A stretch of DNA of 64,000 nt from Streptomyces poonensis (GCF_014650915.1 NZ_BMVW01000018.1:82928-146927); one strand, 5' to 3'; positions 28,123 through 37,078 are shown, numbered from the stretch's first letter. Numbers and translations are program-made. The notes: a model not told the origin generated them from the letters alone.

Positions 28123-28140
28123 TGACGGTCCGGACCGTCA
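28123..28140. repeat. Perfect 18-bp palindrome between secreted-enzyme genes
   Basis: TGACGGTCCGGACCGTCA, preceded by an overlapping imperfect copy (ACGGTTCGGACCGT, 28106-28119). It lies just after the esterase stop; could be a terminator or an operator for the SGNH gene. Confidence 0.6.
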
Positions 28141-28206
28141 CTTCGCGACTTCCGCGACTCCGGACACCCCGCCGAAACCCGCCGCCCCAGGAAGGCCCCG
28201 CCGCCC

Positions 28207-29601
28207 GTGAAGCCGTCGTCGACAGGCCCCTCGCCCGAGCCCGTGCAGCAGCCGAGCAGAACGCCGCTCGGCAACCTGATCGCCGTATGGGTTCTGGCCC
28301 TGGCCCTCCTCGCCGTCCCGTCCGCGGTCGGCGCCACGGCCGGCGGCGGCGAGACCGCCGTCACCGACCGGGGGCCGGGCCGGGCACAGCCGCACTGGGT
28401 GAACACCTGGACCGCGATGCCGCAGCTCACCGAGCCCGGCAACATGCCGCCCGCGCCCTTCACCGGGGACGACGCCGTGCTCGTCGACACGACCCTCCGG
28501 CAGACCCTGCGCGTCACCACCGGCGGCGAGCGCATGCGGCTGCGCTTCTCCAACGCCTTCGGCACCACCGCGCTGCCCCTGACGGCGGTGACCGTCGCCC
28601 TGCCCCGCGACGGGCGGGCCGGAGTGAGCGCGATCGAGCCCGGCACCCTGCGCGAGGTGACGTTCGGCGGGCGCGCGTCCACCACCGTGCCGGCCGGCGC
28701 GCAGGTCGTCTCGGACCCCGTGGACTTCCGCCTCCGGCCGGGCTCCACCCTCACGGTGACCGCCTATCTCGCCGAGGGGCAGCAGTCCCTCGCGCTCACC
28801 TCGCACCCGGGTTCCCGCACCACCTCGTACCTCCGGCACGGCGACGGTACGGCCGACGCGGACCTGCCCGGGGCCACGGCCACGGACCACTGGTACCTGC
28901 TCAGCGACGTCGAGGTCGTCTCCGGTGCCTCCACGGCCGCGGTCGCCGTCGTCGGCGACTCCCTGACCGACGGCCGGGGCTCCACGACCAACGGCAACAA
29001 CCGCTGGCCCGACCAGTTCTTCGACCGGCTGCGGGAGCACCCCGCCACCGCCGACGTCGCCGTCCTCAACCAGGCCGCGGGCGGCAACCGCGTCCTCGCC
29101 GACGGCCTCGGCCCCAATGTCCTCGCCCGCCTCGACCGCGACGTCCTCGCCCGCAGCGGTGTCGCCTGGCTGATCGTCTTCGAGGGGATCAACGACATCG
29201 GCACCGCCGAGGCCACCGGCACGGCCCAGCGCCGCGTCACCGAGGACCTGATCGCCGCGTACGAGCAGATCGTCGTCCGCGCGCACGCGCAGGGCATCCG
29301 GGTGTACGGCGCGACGCTGCTGCCCTTCGGCGGCAACACCATGTACGACGACCCGGACGGGCTGCGCGAGTCCTCGCGCCGGGCCGTCAACGAGTGGATC
29401 CGCACCAGCGGCCGGTTCGACGCCGTGATCGACCTGGACCGCGCGGTCCGCGACCCGGACGATCCGCGCCGGCTGCGCGCCGGACTCCACGACGGGGACT
29501 GGCTCCACCTCAATCCCGAGGGCTACCGGATCCTCGCCGCCGCCGTCCCCACCCGGCTCTTCCGCACTCCGGCCCGCCCGCAGGACCTCGCCACCGGCTG
29601 A
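28207..29601 (+). CDS. Secreted SGNH/GDSL hydrolase
   Basis: 464 residues. A hydrophobic N-terminal segment (IAVWVLALALLAVPSAV) is a signal peptide or anchor. After a beta-rich domain (about 75-240) comes the SGNH core: block I VVGDSLTDGRGS (Ser252), block II GGNRV, block III INDIG, and block V DWLHLNPEGY (His434). Related proteins are carbohydrate esterases. GTG start, AGGAAGG upstream at slightly long spacing. Same strand as the CBM2 esterase, 105 bp downstream. Confidence 0.9.
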   Translation: MKPSSTGPSPEPVQQPSRTPLGNLIAVWVLALALLAVPSAVGATAGGGETAVTDRGPGRAQPHWVNTWTAMPQLTEPGNMPPAPFTGDDAVLVDTTLRQTLRVTTGGERMRLRFSNAFGTTALPLTAVTVALPRDGRAGVSAIEPGTLREVTFGGRASTTVPAGAQVVSDPVDFRLRPGSTLTVTAYLAEGQQSLALTSHPGSRTTSYLRHGDGTADADLPGATATDHWYLLSDVEVVSGASTAAVAVVGDSLTDGRGSTTNGNNRWPDQFFDRLREHPATADVAVLNQAAGGNRVLADGLGPNVLARLDRDVLARSGVAWLIVFEGINDIGTAEATGTAQRRVTEDLIAAYEQIVVRAHAQGIRVYGATLLPFGGNTMYDDPDGLRESSRRAVNEWIRTSGRFDAVIDLDRAVRDPDDPRRLRAGLHDGDWLHLNPEGYRILAAAVPTRLFRTPARPQDLATG

Positions 29602-29689
29602 CGCCGACGGGGGGCGAGCGGGGCCGGACCGGTGGCGCGCGGCCGGCCCCGGCTTGTTGCCCCTGCTCCCCGGGGTCATTCTTGGACAT

Positions 29690-32071
29690 ATGGTGACGGC
29701 TCCGCGTGGCCCCGAGCGGACGGACCCGGCCGGCGACGCCCTGGCCGTGGTCGACGCAGACGGCACCCTGACGGGCTGGAGCGAGGGAGCCCGCCTGCTG
29801 ACCGGTCACACGGCCGCCGAGGTCACCGGCCGGCCGGCGGCCGAGCTGGTGGACGGGGACCCGGCCGGGGCCTGGCGGACCCTCTGCGCGGGCGGGGAGG
29901 CGACGGTGCCCCTCCGCCACCGCGACGGACGGCGGATGGACATCACGCTGCGGGCGTGCCCCGTACGGGGGGAGCAGCCGGGCTACGTCGTCACCACGGC
30001 CGCGAAGAATCCGGCGGAGCCGGAGGGCGTCCTCATGGGGGCGGCCTTCCAGCAGGCATCCATGCCGATGTACGTCTTCGACACCGAACAGCGGTATCTG
30101 CGCCTGAACGACGCGGCGTGCCGGGTCATGGAACGGTCGGAGGCGGAGGTCAGGCACCGGTACTACCCGGACACCGTGGACGACGCCGGCTTCCTGCGGC
30201 ATCTGCGCATGGTGGTGGAGAGCGGGCGGCCGGTCCGCTACGAGAGCCGGACCACCGCGCCGTCCGGACGGAGCGCGCACGCCTGGATCATCGAGATGTG
30301 GCCGGTGCGCGACTCCTCGGGCGAACTGATCGGCACGGCGCTCGCCGCGCTGGACAGCAGCGAGCAGTATCTGGCCCGGCAGCGGCTGGCCATCCTGAAC
30401 GAGTCCGCCGACGCGCTCGGCACCCGGCTGGACGTGTCCCACACCGCCGAGGAGCTGGCCACGCTGGTGGTGCCCCGGCTCGCGGACTGCGCGACCGTCG
30501 ACCTCCTCGACTCGGTGCTCCAGGGTGAGGAACCCCCCATGGGTGCCGTGGGCGGTGACGCGAAGCTCTGCCGGGTCGCGCACCGGTCGTCGCTGGGCGC
30601 GCCCGGAGCGGAGTCCGGGACCGGCGTGGGCGCGGCGGAGAGCCACCCGCCCACCTCGCCGCCGATGCGCGCGCTGGCCTCCGGCGGGGTCGTGCTCGCC
30701 CGGACCGGGACCCCCGACGTCGACGAGTGGCTCGCGCGGCGGGCGCTGCACCACCCCGGGCTGCGCGCGTGGCTGGGCCACGAACTCTCCCTGATGGCCG
30801 TACCCCTGGTGGCACGGGGCACGACGCTGGGCGTGGCGTTGTTCGCCCGGGCCCTGACGCCCGGACGGACCGTCCCCTTCGGGCCCGACGACGTCTCCCT
30901 CGCCCACGAGCTGACCAGCCGGGCCGCCGTGTGTGTGGACAACGCCCGCCGCTACACCCGGGAGCGGACCACCGCGCTGGCCCTGCAGCGCAGTCTGCTG
31001 CCGCAGGACATCTCGGGTCAGGTGGCCGTCGAGTTCGCCTCCCGGTATCTGCCCGCGCTGTCGCAGGCGGGGGTGGGCGGCGACTGGTTCGATGTGATCC
31101 CGCTGTCCGGAACCCGGGTGGCGCTGGTCGTCGGCGATGTCGTGGGCCACGGCATCCACGCCTCGGTGACCATGGGCCGGCTCCGTACGGCCGTGTGGAC
31201 GCTGGCCGATGTCGATCTGCCGCCGGACGAGCTGCTCACCCACCTGGACGACCTGGTCGGACATCTCGCGACCGACGAGAGCGGCAGCGCCGCGGAGATC
31301 GCGGCGACCTGTCTGTACGCCGTCTACGATCCGGTGGCCCGGCGCTGCACGATCGCCTCCGCCGGACATCCCCCGCCCGTGGTCCGGCTGCCCGACGGCA
31401 GTGTGCGGACTGTCGAGATGTCCGCCGGCCCGATGCTCGGCGTGGGCGGGCTGCCGTTCGAGGCCACCGAGATCCAGCTGCCGGAGGGCTCCCTGCTGGT
31501 CCTCTACACCGACGGGCTGATCGAGGGCCGTGAGCTCGACGTGGACTCGGGCCTGCGGGCCCTGTGCGCCGCCCTCGCCGCCCCGGCCGAGAGCCTCGAC
31601 GCCCTGTGCGACACCGTGCTGCGCTCCTGCCTGCCGGACCGGCCCAGCGACGACGTGGCACTGCTGGTCGCCCGCACCGAGGCCCTCCACGAGGAACGGG
31701 TGGCCGTCTGGGACATGCCCGCCGACCCGGCGATGGTCGCCACCGCCCGCCAGCACACCATCGAACAGCTCGCCCGCTGGGGGCTGGAGGAGGTCTCCTT
31801 CGTCACCGAGCTCGTGGTGAGCGAGCTGGTCACCAACGCCATCCGCTACGGCGGTGCCCCCATCCAGCTGCGGCTCATCCGCGACAACTCGCTGATCTGC
31901 GAGGTGTCCGACGCCAGCAGCACCACGCCGCATCTGCGCCGGGCCCGCACCTACGACGAGGGCGGCCGGGGCCTCCTCCTGGTCGCCCAGCTCACCGACC
32001 GCTGGGGCACCCGCCCGAACCGCAACGGCAAGACCATCTGGGCGGAGCAGTCGCTGCCGCCGGAGGGCTGA
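29690..32071 (+). CDS. SpoIIE-type PP2C phosphatase with PAS, GAF and HATPase domains
   Basis: 793 residues. Domain order: PAS-like (about 10-110), second PAS (about 115-225: MPMYVFDTEQRYLRLNDAAC), GAF-like (about 245-430), SpoIIE/PP2C phosphatase (about 455-665: GVGGDWFDVI, VVGDVVGHG, YTDGLIE, SDDVALLV) and C-terminal HATPase (about 680-793: VTELVVSELVTNAIRYG, GGRGLLLVAQL). The metal-binding Asp residues are present. Such proteins combine phosphatase and anti-sigma-kinase activity in partner-switching control of sigma factors. ATG at 29690 is followed at once by GTG; no strong ribosome site. Confidence 0.92.
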   Translation: MVTAPRGPERTDPAGDALAVVDADGTLTGWSEGARLLTGHTAAEVTGRPAAELVDGDPAGAWRTLCAGGEATVPLRHRDGRRMDITLRACPVRGEQPGYVVTTAAKNPAEPEGVLMGAAFQQASMPMYVFDTEQRYLRLNDAACRVMERSEAEVRHRYYPDTVDDAGFLRHLRMVVESGRPVRYESRTTAPSGRSAHAWIIEMWPVRDSSGELIGTALAALDSSEQYLARQRLAILNESADALGTRLDVSHTAEELATLVVPRLADCATVDLLDSVLQGEEPPMGAVGGDAKLCRVAHRSSLGAPGAESGTGVGAAESHPPTSPPMRALASGGVVLARTGTPDVDEWLARRALHHPGLRAWLGHELSLMAVPLVARGTTLGVALFARALTPGRTVPFGPDDVSLAHELTSRAAVCVDNARRYTRERTTALALQRSLLPQDISGQVAVEFASRYLPALSQAGVGGDWFDVIPLSGTRVALVVGDVVGHGIHASVTMGRLRTAVWTLADVDLPPDELLTHLDDLVGHLATDESGSAAEIAATCLYAVYDPVARRCTIASAGHPPPVVRLPDGSVRTVEMSAGPMLGVGGLPFEATEIQLPEGSLLVLYTDGLIEGRELDVDSGLRALCAALAAPAESLDALCDTVLRSCLPDRPSDDVALLVARTEALHEERVAVWDMPADPAMVATARQHTIEQLARWGLEEVSFVTELVVSELVTNAIRYGGAPIQLRLIRDNSLICEVSDASSTTPHLRRARTYDEGGRGLLLVAQLTDRWGTRPNRNGKTIWAEQSLPPEG

Positions 32072-32075
32072 GCGG

Positions 32076-32097
32076 GGCGGCCCTCGGGAGGGCCGCC
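32076..32097. terminator. Bidirectional stem-loop terminator
   Basis: Perfect 9-bp arms GGCGGCCCT / AGGGCCGCC around a 4-nt loop, directly after the SpoIIE-type gene and before the convergent old yellow enzyme gene. Confidence 0.75.
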
Positions 32098-32131
32098 ACC
32101 AGGGCCCTCCCGGGGGCCGCCCCCTCGGGCG

Positions 32132-33211
32132 TCAGACGGACCGGTGGTACTGGTCAGGAACGAACGGCTCGGCACCCAGCTCGCGGGCCGCGTGCCGCGC
32201 CCACGACGGGTTGCGCAGCAGCTCGCGGCCCAGCAGCACCGCGTCAGCCTCCCCGTTGGCGAGGATCTTCTCGGCCTGCTCGACGTCCGTGATGAGGCCC
32301 ACGGCGGCGACGGGCAGCGTGGTCTCGGCCTTCACCCGTGCGGCGAAGGGGACCTGGTAGCCGGGGCCGGTGACGATGCGCACACCGGAGGCGTTGCCGC
32401 CGGTCGACACATCGAGCAGGTCCACGCCGTGCTCCTGCAGCTCGGCGGCGAAGCGCACCGTGTCGTCGGTCGTCCAGCCGCCCTCCTCCAGCCAGTCGGT
32501 GGCGGAGATGCGGAAGAACAGCGGCTTGTCCTCGGGCCACACCGCACGCACGGCGTCCACGACCTCGAGGGCGAAGCGGACGCGGTTCTCGTACGAGCCG
32601 CCGTACTCGTCGTCCCGCTGGTTGGAGTGCGGGGAGAGGAACTCGTTGATCAGGTAGCCGTGGGCGCCATGGATCTCGGCGACCTCGAAGCCGGCGGCCA
32701 GGGCGCGGCGGGCCGCGTCCGCGAACAGGGCGACGGTCTCGCGGATCTGCTCGACGGTGAGCTCGGCGGGCACCGGGTGGCCCTCCTGGAACGGCACGGC
32801 GCTCGGCGCGAGCGGCTGCCAGCCGTACGCCTCGGGGCCGACCGGCTCGCCGCCCTTCCAGGTGCGCTCGGTGGAGGCCTTGCGGCCGGCGTGCGCCAGC
32901 TGGATGCCGGGGACGGTGTTCTGTGTCTTCAGGAAGTCCGTGATCCGGCGGAACGCCTCGACCTGGGTGTCGTTCCAGATGCCGAGGTCGTAGGGCGAGA
33001 TCCGGCCCTCGGGGCTGACGGCGGTGGCCTCGACGATGATCAGGCCGGTGCCGCCGGTGGCGCGCGCCGCGTAGTGGGCGAAGTGCCAGTCGTTCGGGGC
33101 GCCCGTCAGAGGACCCTCCGGAGCGGCCGAGTACTGGCACATCGGGGGCATCCACACCCGGTTCGGGATGGTCAGCTCACGCAGGGTGTAGGGCTCGAAC
33201 AGCGCGCTCAC
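32132..33211 (-). CDS. NADH:flavin oxidoreductase, old yellow enzyme of YqjM/NamA class
   Basis: 359 residues, TIM barrel binding FMN. YqjM-class signatures: NRVWMPPMCQYSA (Cys near FMN), QLAHAGRKAS, EIHGAHGYLINEFLSPHSNQR, and the phosphate-binding AVGLITDVEQAEKIL near the end. It reduces activated C=C bonds with NAD(P)H, often in electrophile or stress defence. GTG at 33211 (GGAG 6 nt upstream) matches the usual MSALFEPYTLR start; an ATG four codons upstream lacks a ribosome site. Divergent from the ArsR gene, whose operators overlap this promoter. Confidence 0.93.
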   Translation of the reverse strand: MSALFEPYTLRELTIPNRVWMPPMCQYSAAPEGPLTGAPNDWHFAHYAARATGGTGLIIVEATAVSPEGRISPYDLGIWNDTQVEAFRRITDFLKTQNTVPGIQLAHAGRKASTERTWKGGEPVGPEAYGWQPLAPSAVPFQEGHPVPAELTVEQIRETVALFADAARRALAAGFEVAEIHGAHGYLINEFLSPHSNQRDDEYGGSYENRVRFALEVVDAVRAVWPEDKPLFFRISATDWLEEGGWTTDDTVRFAAELQEHGVDLLDVSTGGNASGVRIVTGPGYQVPFAARVKAETTLPVAAVGLITDVEQAEKILANGEADAVLLGRELLRNPSWARHAARELGAEPFVPDQYHRSV

Positions 33212-33251
33212 GGAGAACTCCATTCGTGGCGAGGGGGGCTACGACGACTCG

Positions 33252-33267
33252 TACGATAAGCATCGTA
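33252..33267. promoter_or_regulatory. ArsR-type operator (TACGATaagcATCGTA)
   Basis: Perfect inverted repeat with 6-bp arms in the old yellow enzyme/ArsR spacer. On the minus strand it overlaps a -10-like TATCGT (33258-33253), 19 nt from a perfect -35 TTGACA (33283-33278), so repressor binding would block that gene. A further TACGAT half-site is at 33286. Confidence 0.75.
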
Positions 33268-33276
33268 GTACGGCGT

Positions 33277-33305
33277 GTGTCAAACTACGATGACTCTCGT
33301 ACAAT
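33277..33305 (+). promoter_or_regulatory. Predicted promoter of the ArsR gene
   Basis: GTGTCA, 17-nt spacer, TACAAT. The spacer contains the TACGAT half-site at 33286-33291, suggesting autoregulation. Confidence 0.5.
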
Positions 33306-33361
33306 GAGGCAACCCCTGAGCCCTCGATACCGCCGAGCCGCTGAGCCGAAGTGGAGCCGCC

Positions 33362-33721
33362 GTGACGATCCCCGCCCCCGCCGGTGCCGGCGGCCGTGAA
33401 CTGCCGCATCCTCCGCGTGAGGAGATCCGTCTGGAGGGCGTGCTGCAGGCCCTGTCCGACCCGATGCGGCTCCGCATCGTGCGGGAGCTCGCCGCCGGCG
33501 GTGACGAGCTCTCCTGCTCGCAGTTCGACCTGCCGGTCACCAAGTCCACGACGACGCACCACTTCCGGGTACTGCGGGAGAGCGGGGTGATCCGGCAGGT
33601 CTACCGGGGCACGGCCAAGATGAACGGTCTGCGCGCGGACGACCTGGACGCCCTGTTCCCCGGACTGCTCGACGCCGTCCTCGACGCGGCCGCCCGGCAG
33701 GCCGACCGGCTGGGCGGCTGA
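33362..33721 (+). CDS. ArsR/SmtB-family repressor
   Basis: 119 residues. Winged helix-turn-helix: VLQALSDPMRLRIVRELA, then CSQFDLPVTKSTTTHHFRVL (recognition helix), then GVIRQVYRGTAKMNGLR (wing). Only one Cys (in LSCSQ) and no CxC metal motif, so it may sense redox or electrophiles rather than arsenic or zinc. GTG start behind GTGGAG. It faces the old yellow enzyme gene across a spacer holding palindromic operators, and probably represses both. Confidence 0.92.
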   Translation: MTIPAPAGAGGRELPHPPREEIRLEGVLQALSDPMRLRIVRELAAGGDELSCSQFDLPVTKSTTTHHFRVLRESGVIRQVYRGTAKMNGLRADDLDALFPGLLDAVLDAAARQADRLGG

Positions 33722-33801
33722 CCGGGCTCACGCGGTACCGGGCGCCCGGCTGCCCGGCCGACGGCCGCGCACCCTTGGCGCCGCCGTGCGGGGTGACGTC
33801 C

Positions 33802-33825
33802 GTTCTCGTACGCCCGTACGAGGAC
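33802..33825. terminator. Stem-loop between ArsR and FprA-like genes
   Basis: CTCGTACG / CGTACGAG perfect 8-bp arms with a CC loop, extended by GT/AC after one wobble. Centred between two convergent genes. Confidence 0.55.
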
Positions 33826-33912
33826 GCCGTGCGCTCCCGCCGGCCCGTCCGCGGCCGGCGCCGACGCGTCGTACCGGAGCCGCGCCCGCGCACACGCCCG
33901 CGTGCGCTCCCG

Positions 33913-35271
33913 TCAGACCGTGCCGCCCCGCGCCGCCGCCAGCAGGGACCCCCAGTCGGACAGCTTGACCACGCTCCGCCCGAGCGATGCCCCGAGCTCC
34001 GCCTCGGCCTGCTCGATCGCCTGCCAGCCGGACCACTCCACGGGCACATGGCCCTCCGCCCGCAGCACCGCGAGCGGATCGCCCGGCAGCTCGCGCCGTA
34101 CGAGGGCGGGCGCGTCCTCCAGCAGCGAGGTCACCGTCTCCTTGGCGCACGGCCGGTTGGTGCCGATCACTCCGGTCGGGCCCCGTTTGATCCACCCGGC
34201 CACGTACTCGCCCGGCGCGACCACGCCCTCGCGCAGCACCCGCCCGGCGAGATGCGGCACCGTGCCGTGCTCGGCGTCGAACGGCAGCCCCTCCAGCGGC
34301 ACCCCGCGATAGCCCACCGACCGCAGCACCAGCTGGGCCTCGATCTCCTCGTACCGCCCGGTGCCGGTCAGCCCGCCCCGGCCGTCCGGCTCCGTCCGCT
34401 CGAAGCGCACCGCGCCCACGCGGTCGCCGTCGGCGGCGTCGGGCAGGAGTGCGACGGGCCGCAGGTGGAAGCGCAGCCGCAGCCGGTGCCGGACGGTGTC
34501 GCCGGGAGCCGCGTCCGCCGCCCAGCCGCGCAGCACCTCGACGTTGCGGCGCTGGGGGCCGGGCAGGGCCGAGGGGTCGGCGTACCCGGGGTCGAGCTCC
34601 AGCTCCGCCCGGTCCACGGTGACCTTCGTGTCCGGGAGGGTGCCCAGCTCCCGCAGCTCCTTGGTGGTGAAACGGGCCTGTGACGGACCGCGCCGCCCCA
34701 CCATGTGGACCTCGGTGACCTCGCTGGCGGCGAGCGCGCTGAGCGCCGCCTGCGGCATGTCGGTGGGGCTCAGCTCGGTGACGCCGCGCGCCAGCATCCG
34801 GGTCACGTCCACCGCGACGTTGCCGACGCCGATGACGACGGCCGTGCGCACCCCGGGCAGGAAGCCGTCCGTGACGGCGTCCGGGTGGGCGCTGTACCAG
34901 GACACGAACTCGGTCGCCGACCAGCTGCCGCGCAGCTCCTCGCCGGGGATGCCGAGCCGGCGGTCCGTGGCGGCGCCCACGCAGTAGACCACCGCGTGGT
35001 AGAGCTCGCCCAGCCGGGTGACGGGCAGCCCCGCCGGGCCGATCTGGACGCCGCCCAGGAAGCGCACCCGGTCGTGTTCCAGCACGGTCCGCAGGGTGTT
35101 CTGCAGGGACTTGATCTTCTCGTGGTCGGGCGCGACGCCGTAGCGCACCAGGCCGTACGGGCACGGCAGCCGGTCGAGGACGTCGACGCGCACCCCGGCA
35201 TCCTGCTGGACGAGACTCTGGGCCGAGTACACCCCGCTCGGTCCCGAGCCGACGACGGCGACACGCAGCAC
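33913..35271 (-). CDS. FprA-type ferredoxin/adrenodoxin-NADP+ reductase
   Basis: 452 residues. FAD-binding VVGSGPSGVYSAQSL at the N-terminus, CPYGLVRYGVAPDHEKIK (classic FprA/adrenodoxin reductase segment), NADP-binding VVIGVGNVAVDVTRML and the C-terminal GWIKRGPTGVIGTNR. It moves electrons between NADPH and ferredoxin, for example for cytochromes P450. Length is normal. GTG start with AAGGAG 8 nt upstream. Confidence 0.94.
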   Translation of the reverse strand: MLRVAVVGSGPSGVYSAQSLVQQDAGVRVDVLDRLPCPYGLVRYGVAPDHEKIKSLQNTLRTVLEHDRVRFLGGVQIGPAGLPVTRLGELYHAVVYCVGAATDRRLGIPGEELRGSWSATEFVSWYSAHPDAVTDGFLPGVRTAVVIGVGNVAVDVTRMLARGVTELSPTDMPQAALSALAASEVTEVHMVGRRGPSQARFTTKELRELGTLPDTKVTVDRAELELDPGYADPSALPGPQRRNVEVLRGWAADAAPGDTVRHRLRLRFHLRPVALLPDAADGDRVGAVRFERTEPDGRGGLTGTGRYEEIEAQLVLRSVGYRGVPLEGLPFDAEHGTVPHLAGRVLREGVVAPGEYVAGWIKRGPTGVIGTNRPCAKETVTSLLEDAPALVRRELPGDPLAVLRAEGHVPVEWSGWQAIEQAEAELGASLGRSVVKLSDWGSLLAAARGGTV

Positions 35272-35560
35272 TGCGGAGCTCCTTACCCGAGGCCTTACCC
35301 GAGGAGATCGCTGATGCCTTCAGCATCGCACCGCGCCGGGCGACGGGGGAGAGGGCGCGATGCCGGTAGGCCGTACGGCGCGGGAAACGGAACGCGATGA
35401 CGCGCGGGGGGCGGAACGCCGTACGGCACGGGGCCGGGCGGGGTCGTGGCAGGCCGTGCGGCGGGTACGGCGCGGGCCGCTGCGCTGACGGGGTGCGGTG
35501 GACGGTCCCGGCGTGCGTGCCTCTTCCGCCCAGGTGTGATCATTCACTTACGTTCCGTAT
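35272..35560. other. Divergent spacer, FprA-like / DUF6214-like genes
   Basis: 289 bp without a supported gene. It contains GATGCcttcaGCATC near 35312 and, in its last 30 bp, an AT-richer stretch leading into the next start. Confidence 0.4.
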
Positions 35561-36163
35561 GTGACGGAAGCATCCTTTCTTAATCTTTCTGATCGAAATT
35601 GGCCGGATAGTGATGTCTCCGTGTGGCCCGCGTGGCAGCTGCGGGACCGGGCGGGTGTCACGGTGTGGTTCCGCGCCCGGCTGGCCTTCACCGACGGCGC
35701 CCGCGTCGACGCGCTCGCCGTGGCGGCCGGGGATCATGTCTCCATCGAGGAGGTGCGCTCCGAGCCGCCCCTGGACCTCGACGACCTGGCCGTGCTCGCG
35801 GACTGGCTGGAGGGTCCGCTGTTCGAGGCGTGTGTCGGCGCGCGGTCCGGACGGTCCGGGGCCTCTGGTCCGTGCGGACCCCCGGGGGCGTCCGGACACC
35901 CGGAACCGTCCGGATCGTCCGGAGCGCTCGGGCCGTCCGGCGAGTCCCGGCAGAAGGCGTCGCGGCACATCCGGCCCGCCTGGCCGCGCGGCACCGAGGG
36001 TCGCCGGCTGGTCGCCGAGGAGTACCGTGCGGCGCAGGAGCGGGGCACCGATCCGGTGCTCGCCGTGATGTGCGCGACGGGCCACAGCCGACGCAGAGCG
36101 CTCAGGCTGATCGCCGGGGCACGCGATGCCGGCCTGCTGCCGCCCCGCCACGTACGGCGCTAG
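35561..36163 (+). CDS. Hypothetical protein, DUF6214-like
   Basis: 200 residues, cytoplasmic. Residues 20-90 (VWPAWQLRDRAGVTVWFRARLAFTDG, ALAVAAGDHVSIEEV) form a conserved Streptomyces block I associate with DUF6214; a Gly/Ser/Pro linker (about 95-128) leads to a basic C-terminal helical part with an HTH-like look (EEYRAAQERGTDPVLAVMCA, SRRRALRLIAGARDAGLLPP). Function unknown. The GTG at 35561 lacks a ribosome site and the first ~17 codons are unusually AT-rich; a leaderless start, or one further down, is possible. Confidence 0.65.
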   Translation: MTEASFLNLSDRNWPDSDVSVWPAWQLRDRAGVTVWFRARLAFTDGARVDALAVAAGDHVSIEEVRSEPPLDLDDLAVLADWLEGPLFEACVGARSGRSGASGPCGPPGASGHPEPSGSSGALGPSGESRQKASRHIRPAWPRGTEGRRLVAEEYRAAQERGTDPVLAVMCATGHSRRRALRLIAGARDAGLLPPRHVRR

Positions 36164-36226
36164 ACGAGTCCCGGTCCCCGCCCCGCCGCTGTCCCTGCCC
36201 TTGTTCCACCCCGGCCTCGGGCATCC

Positions 36227-36901
36227 TCACAGCATGTCGCGCATCCGGCCGATCTCGGACGTCTGCTGGGCGATGACGTCGTCGGCCATCTCCTCGATCT
36301 GGAGGTTGTTGCCCTCCGCCTTCACCTCCGTGGCCATGGTGATCGCCCCGTCGTGATGCGTGATCATCAGCTTCAGGAAGAGTTCGTCGAACGCCTTGCC
36401 CCTGGCCGCGCGCAGCTTCTTCAGCTGGGCCTCGGTCGCCATGCCGGGCATCGCCTCGTGCTGATGGCCGTCGGCTCCCGAACCGTCCGCCCTCTCCTCA
36501 CCGTTGGATTTCAGCCACCCGTCCATGGCGGCGATCTCCGGCCCCTGTGCGGCGGAGATCCGCTCGGCGAGCCGCTGCACTTTGTCCGAATCCGCGCGCT
36601 GAGGAACGAGTTTCGTCATCTCCAGTGCCTGGGCATGGTGCTCGATCATCATCCGCGCGTAGGAGAAGTCCGCGGAGTTGGGAGAGTCGTCCTCGGCGCG
36701 CCGCTGCTCCGCGTCGGCGGCGGAGAGGGTCTCGGCCGCCTCGCCGGGCTCGCCGGGCGCGATCACCGAGGGGCCGGTCGCGCTGGCCGAGTCCGTGCCC
36801 CCGCCGGAGTCGGATCCGGAATCGCAGCCCGCGAGCACGAGCACGGCGGCCGCCAGCGACACCGCGATCAGCGGCGCCCGGGGTGTACGGCGAACGAGCA
36901 C
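36227..36901 (-). CDS. DUF305 lipoprotein
   Basis: 224 residues. Signal peptide with lipobox VLAGC (Cys26), a Ser/Gly tether, then the ferritin-like DUF305 four-helix domain with its paired motifs MMIEHHAQALEM and LMITHHDGAITMA. The His pairs suggest metal (copper) binding. A His/Met-rich insert (HQHEAMPGM) adds to this. GTG behind TGGAGG. Divergent from the LVIVD-repeat gene, a frequent pairing in actinobacteria. Confidence 0.92.
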   Translation of the reverse strand: MLVRRTPRAPLIAVSLAAAVLVLAGCDSGSDSGGGTDSASATGPSVIAPGEPGEAAETLSAADAEQRRAEDDSPNSADFSYARMMIEHHAQALEMTKLVPQRADSDKVQRLAERISAAQGPEIAAMDGWLKSNGEERADGSGADGHQHEAMPGMATEAQLKKLRAARGKAFDELFLKLMITHHDGAITMATEVKAEGNNLQIEEMADDVIAQQTSEIGRMRDML

Positions 36902-37017
36902 AGTGACCTCCAGATGGGCACAGAACTGACGGACACCTCGTGAGTGTCGGTGACCGGTCTAGCACGGTTCCCTGCGTGAGTGATCAAAACAATTCATTAC
37001 GAGTACGTTTCCGTCTG

Positions 37018-37045
37018 TTGATCTGTGCATGCAAAGGACGATACT
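37018..37045 (+). promoter_or_regulatory. Predicted promoter of the LVIVD gene
   Basis: TTGATC, 16-nt spacer, GATACT; the transcript would start near 37052, just before the inverted repeat at 37061. Confidence 0.45.
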
Positions 37046-37060
37046 GCGGGGGTCCGTGAA

Positions 37061-37078
37061 CCGTTCAACTGTGAACGG
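37061..37078. promoter_or_regulatory. Inverted repeat CCGTTCAactgTGAACGG
   Basis: Perfect 7-bp arms, 4-nt loop, in the predicted 5' leader just before the GGGAGG ribosome site of the LVIVD gene. Operator or RNA hairpin. Confidence 0.6.
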
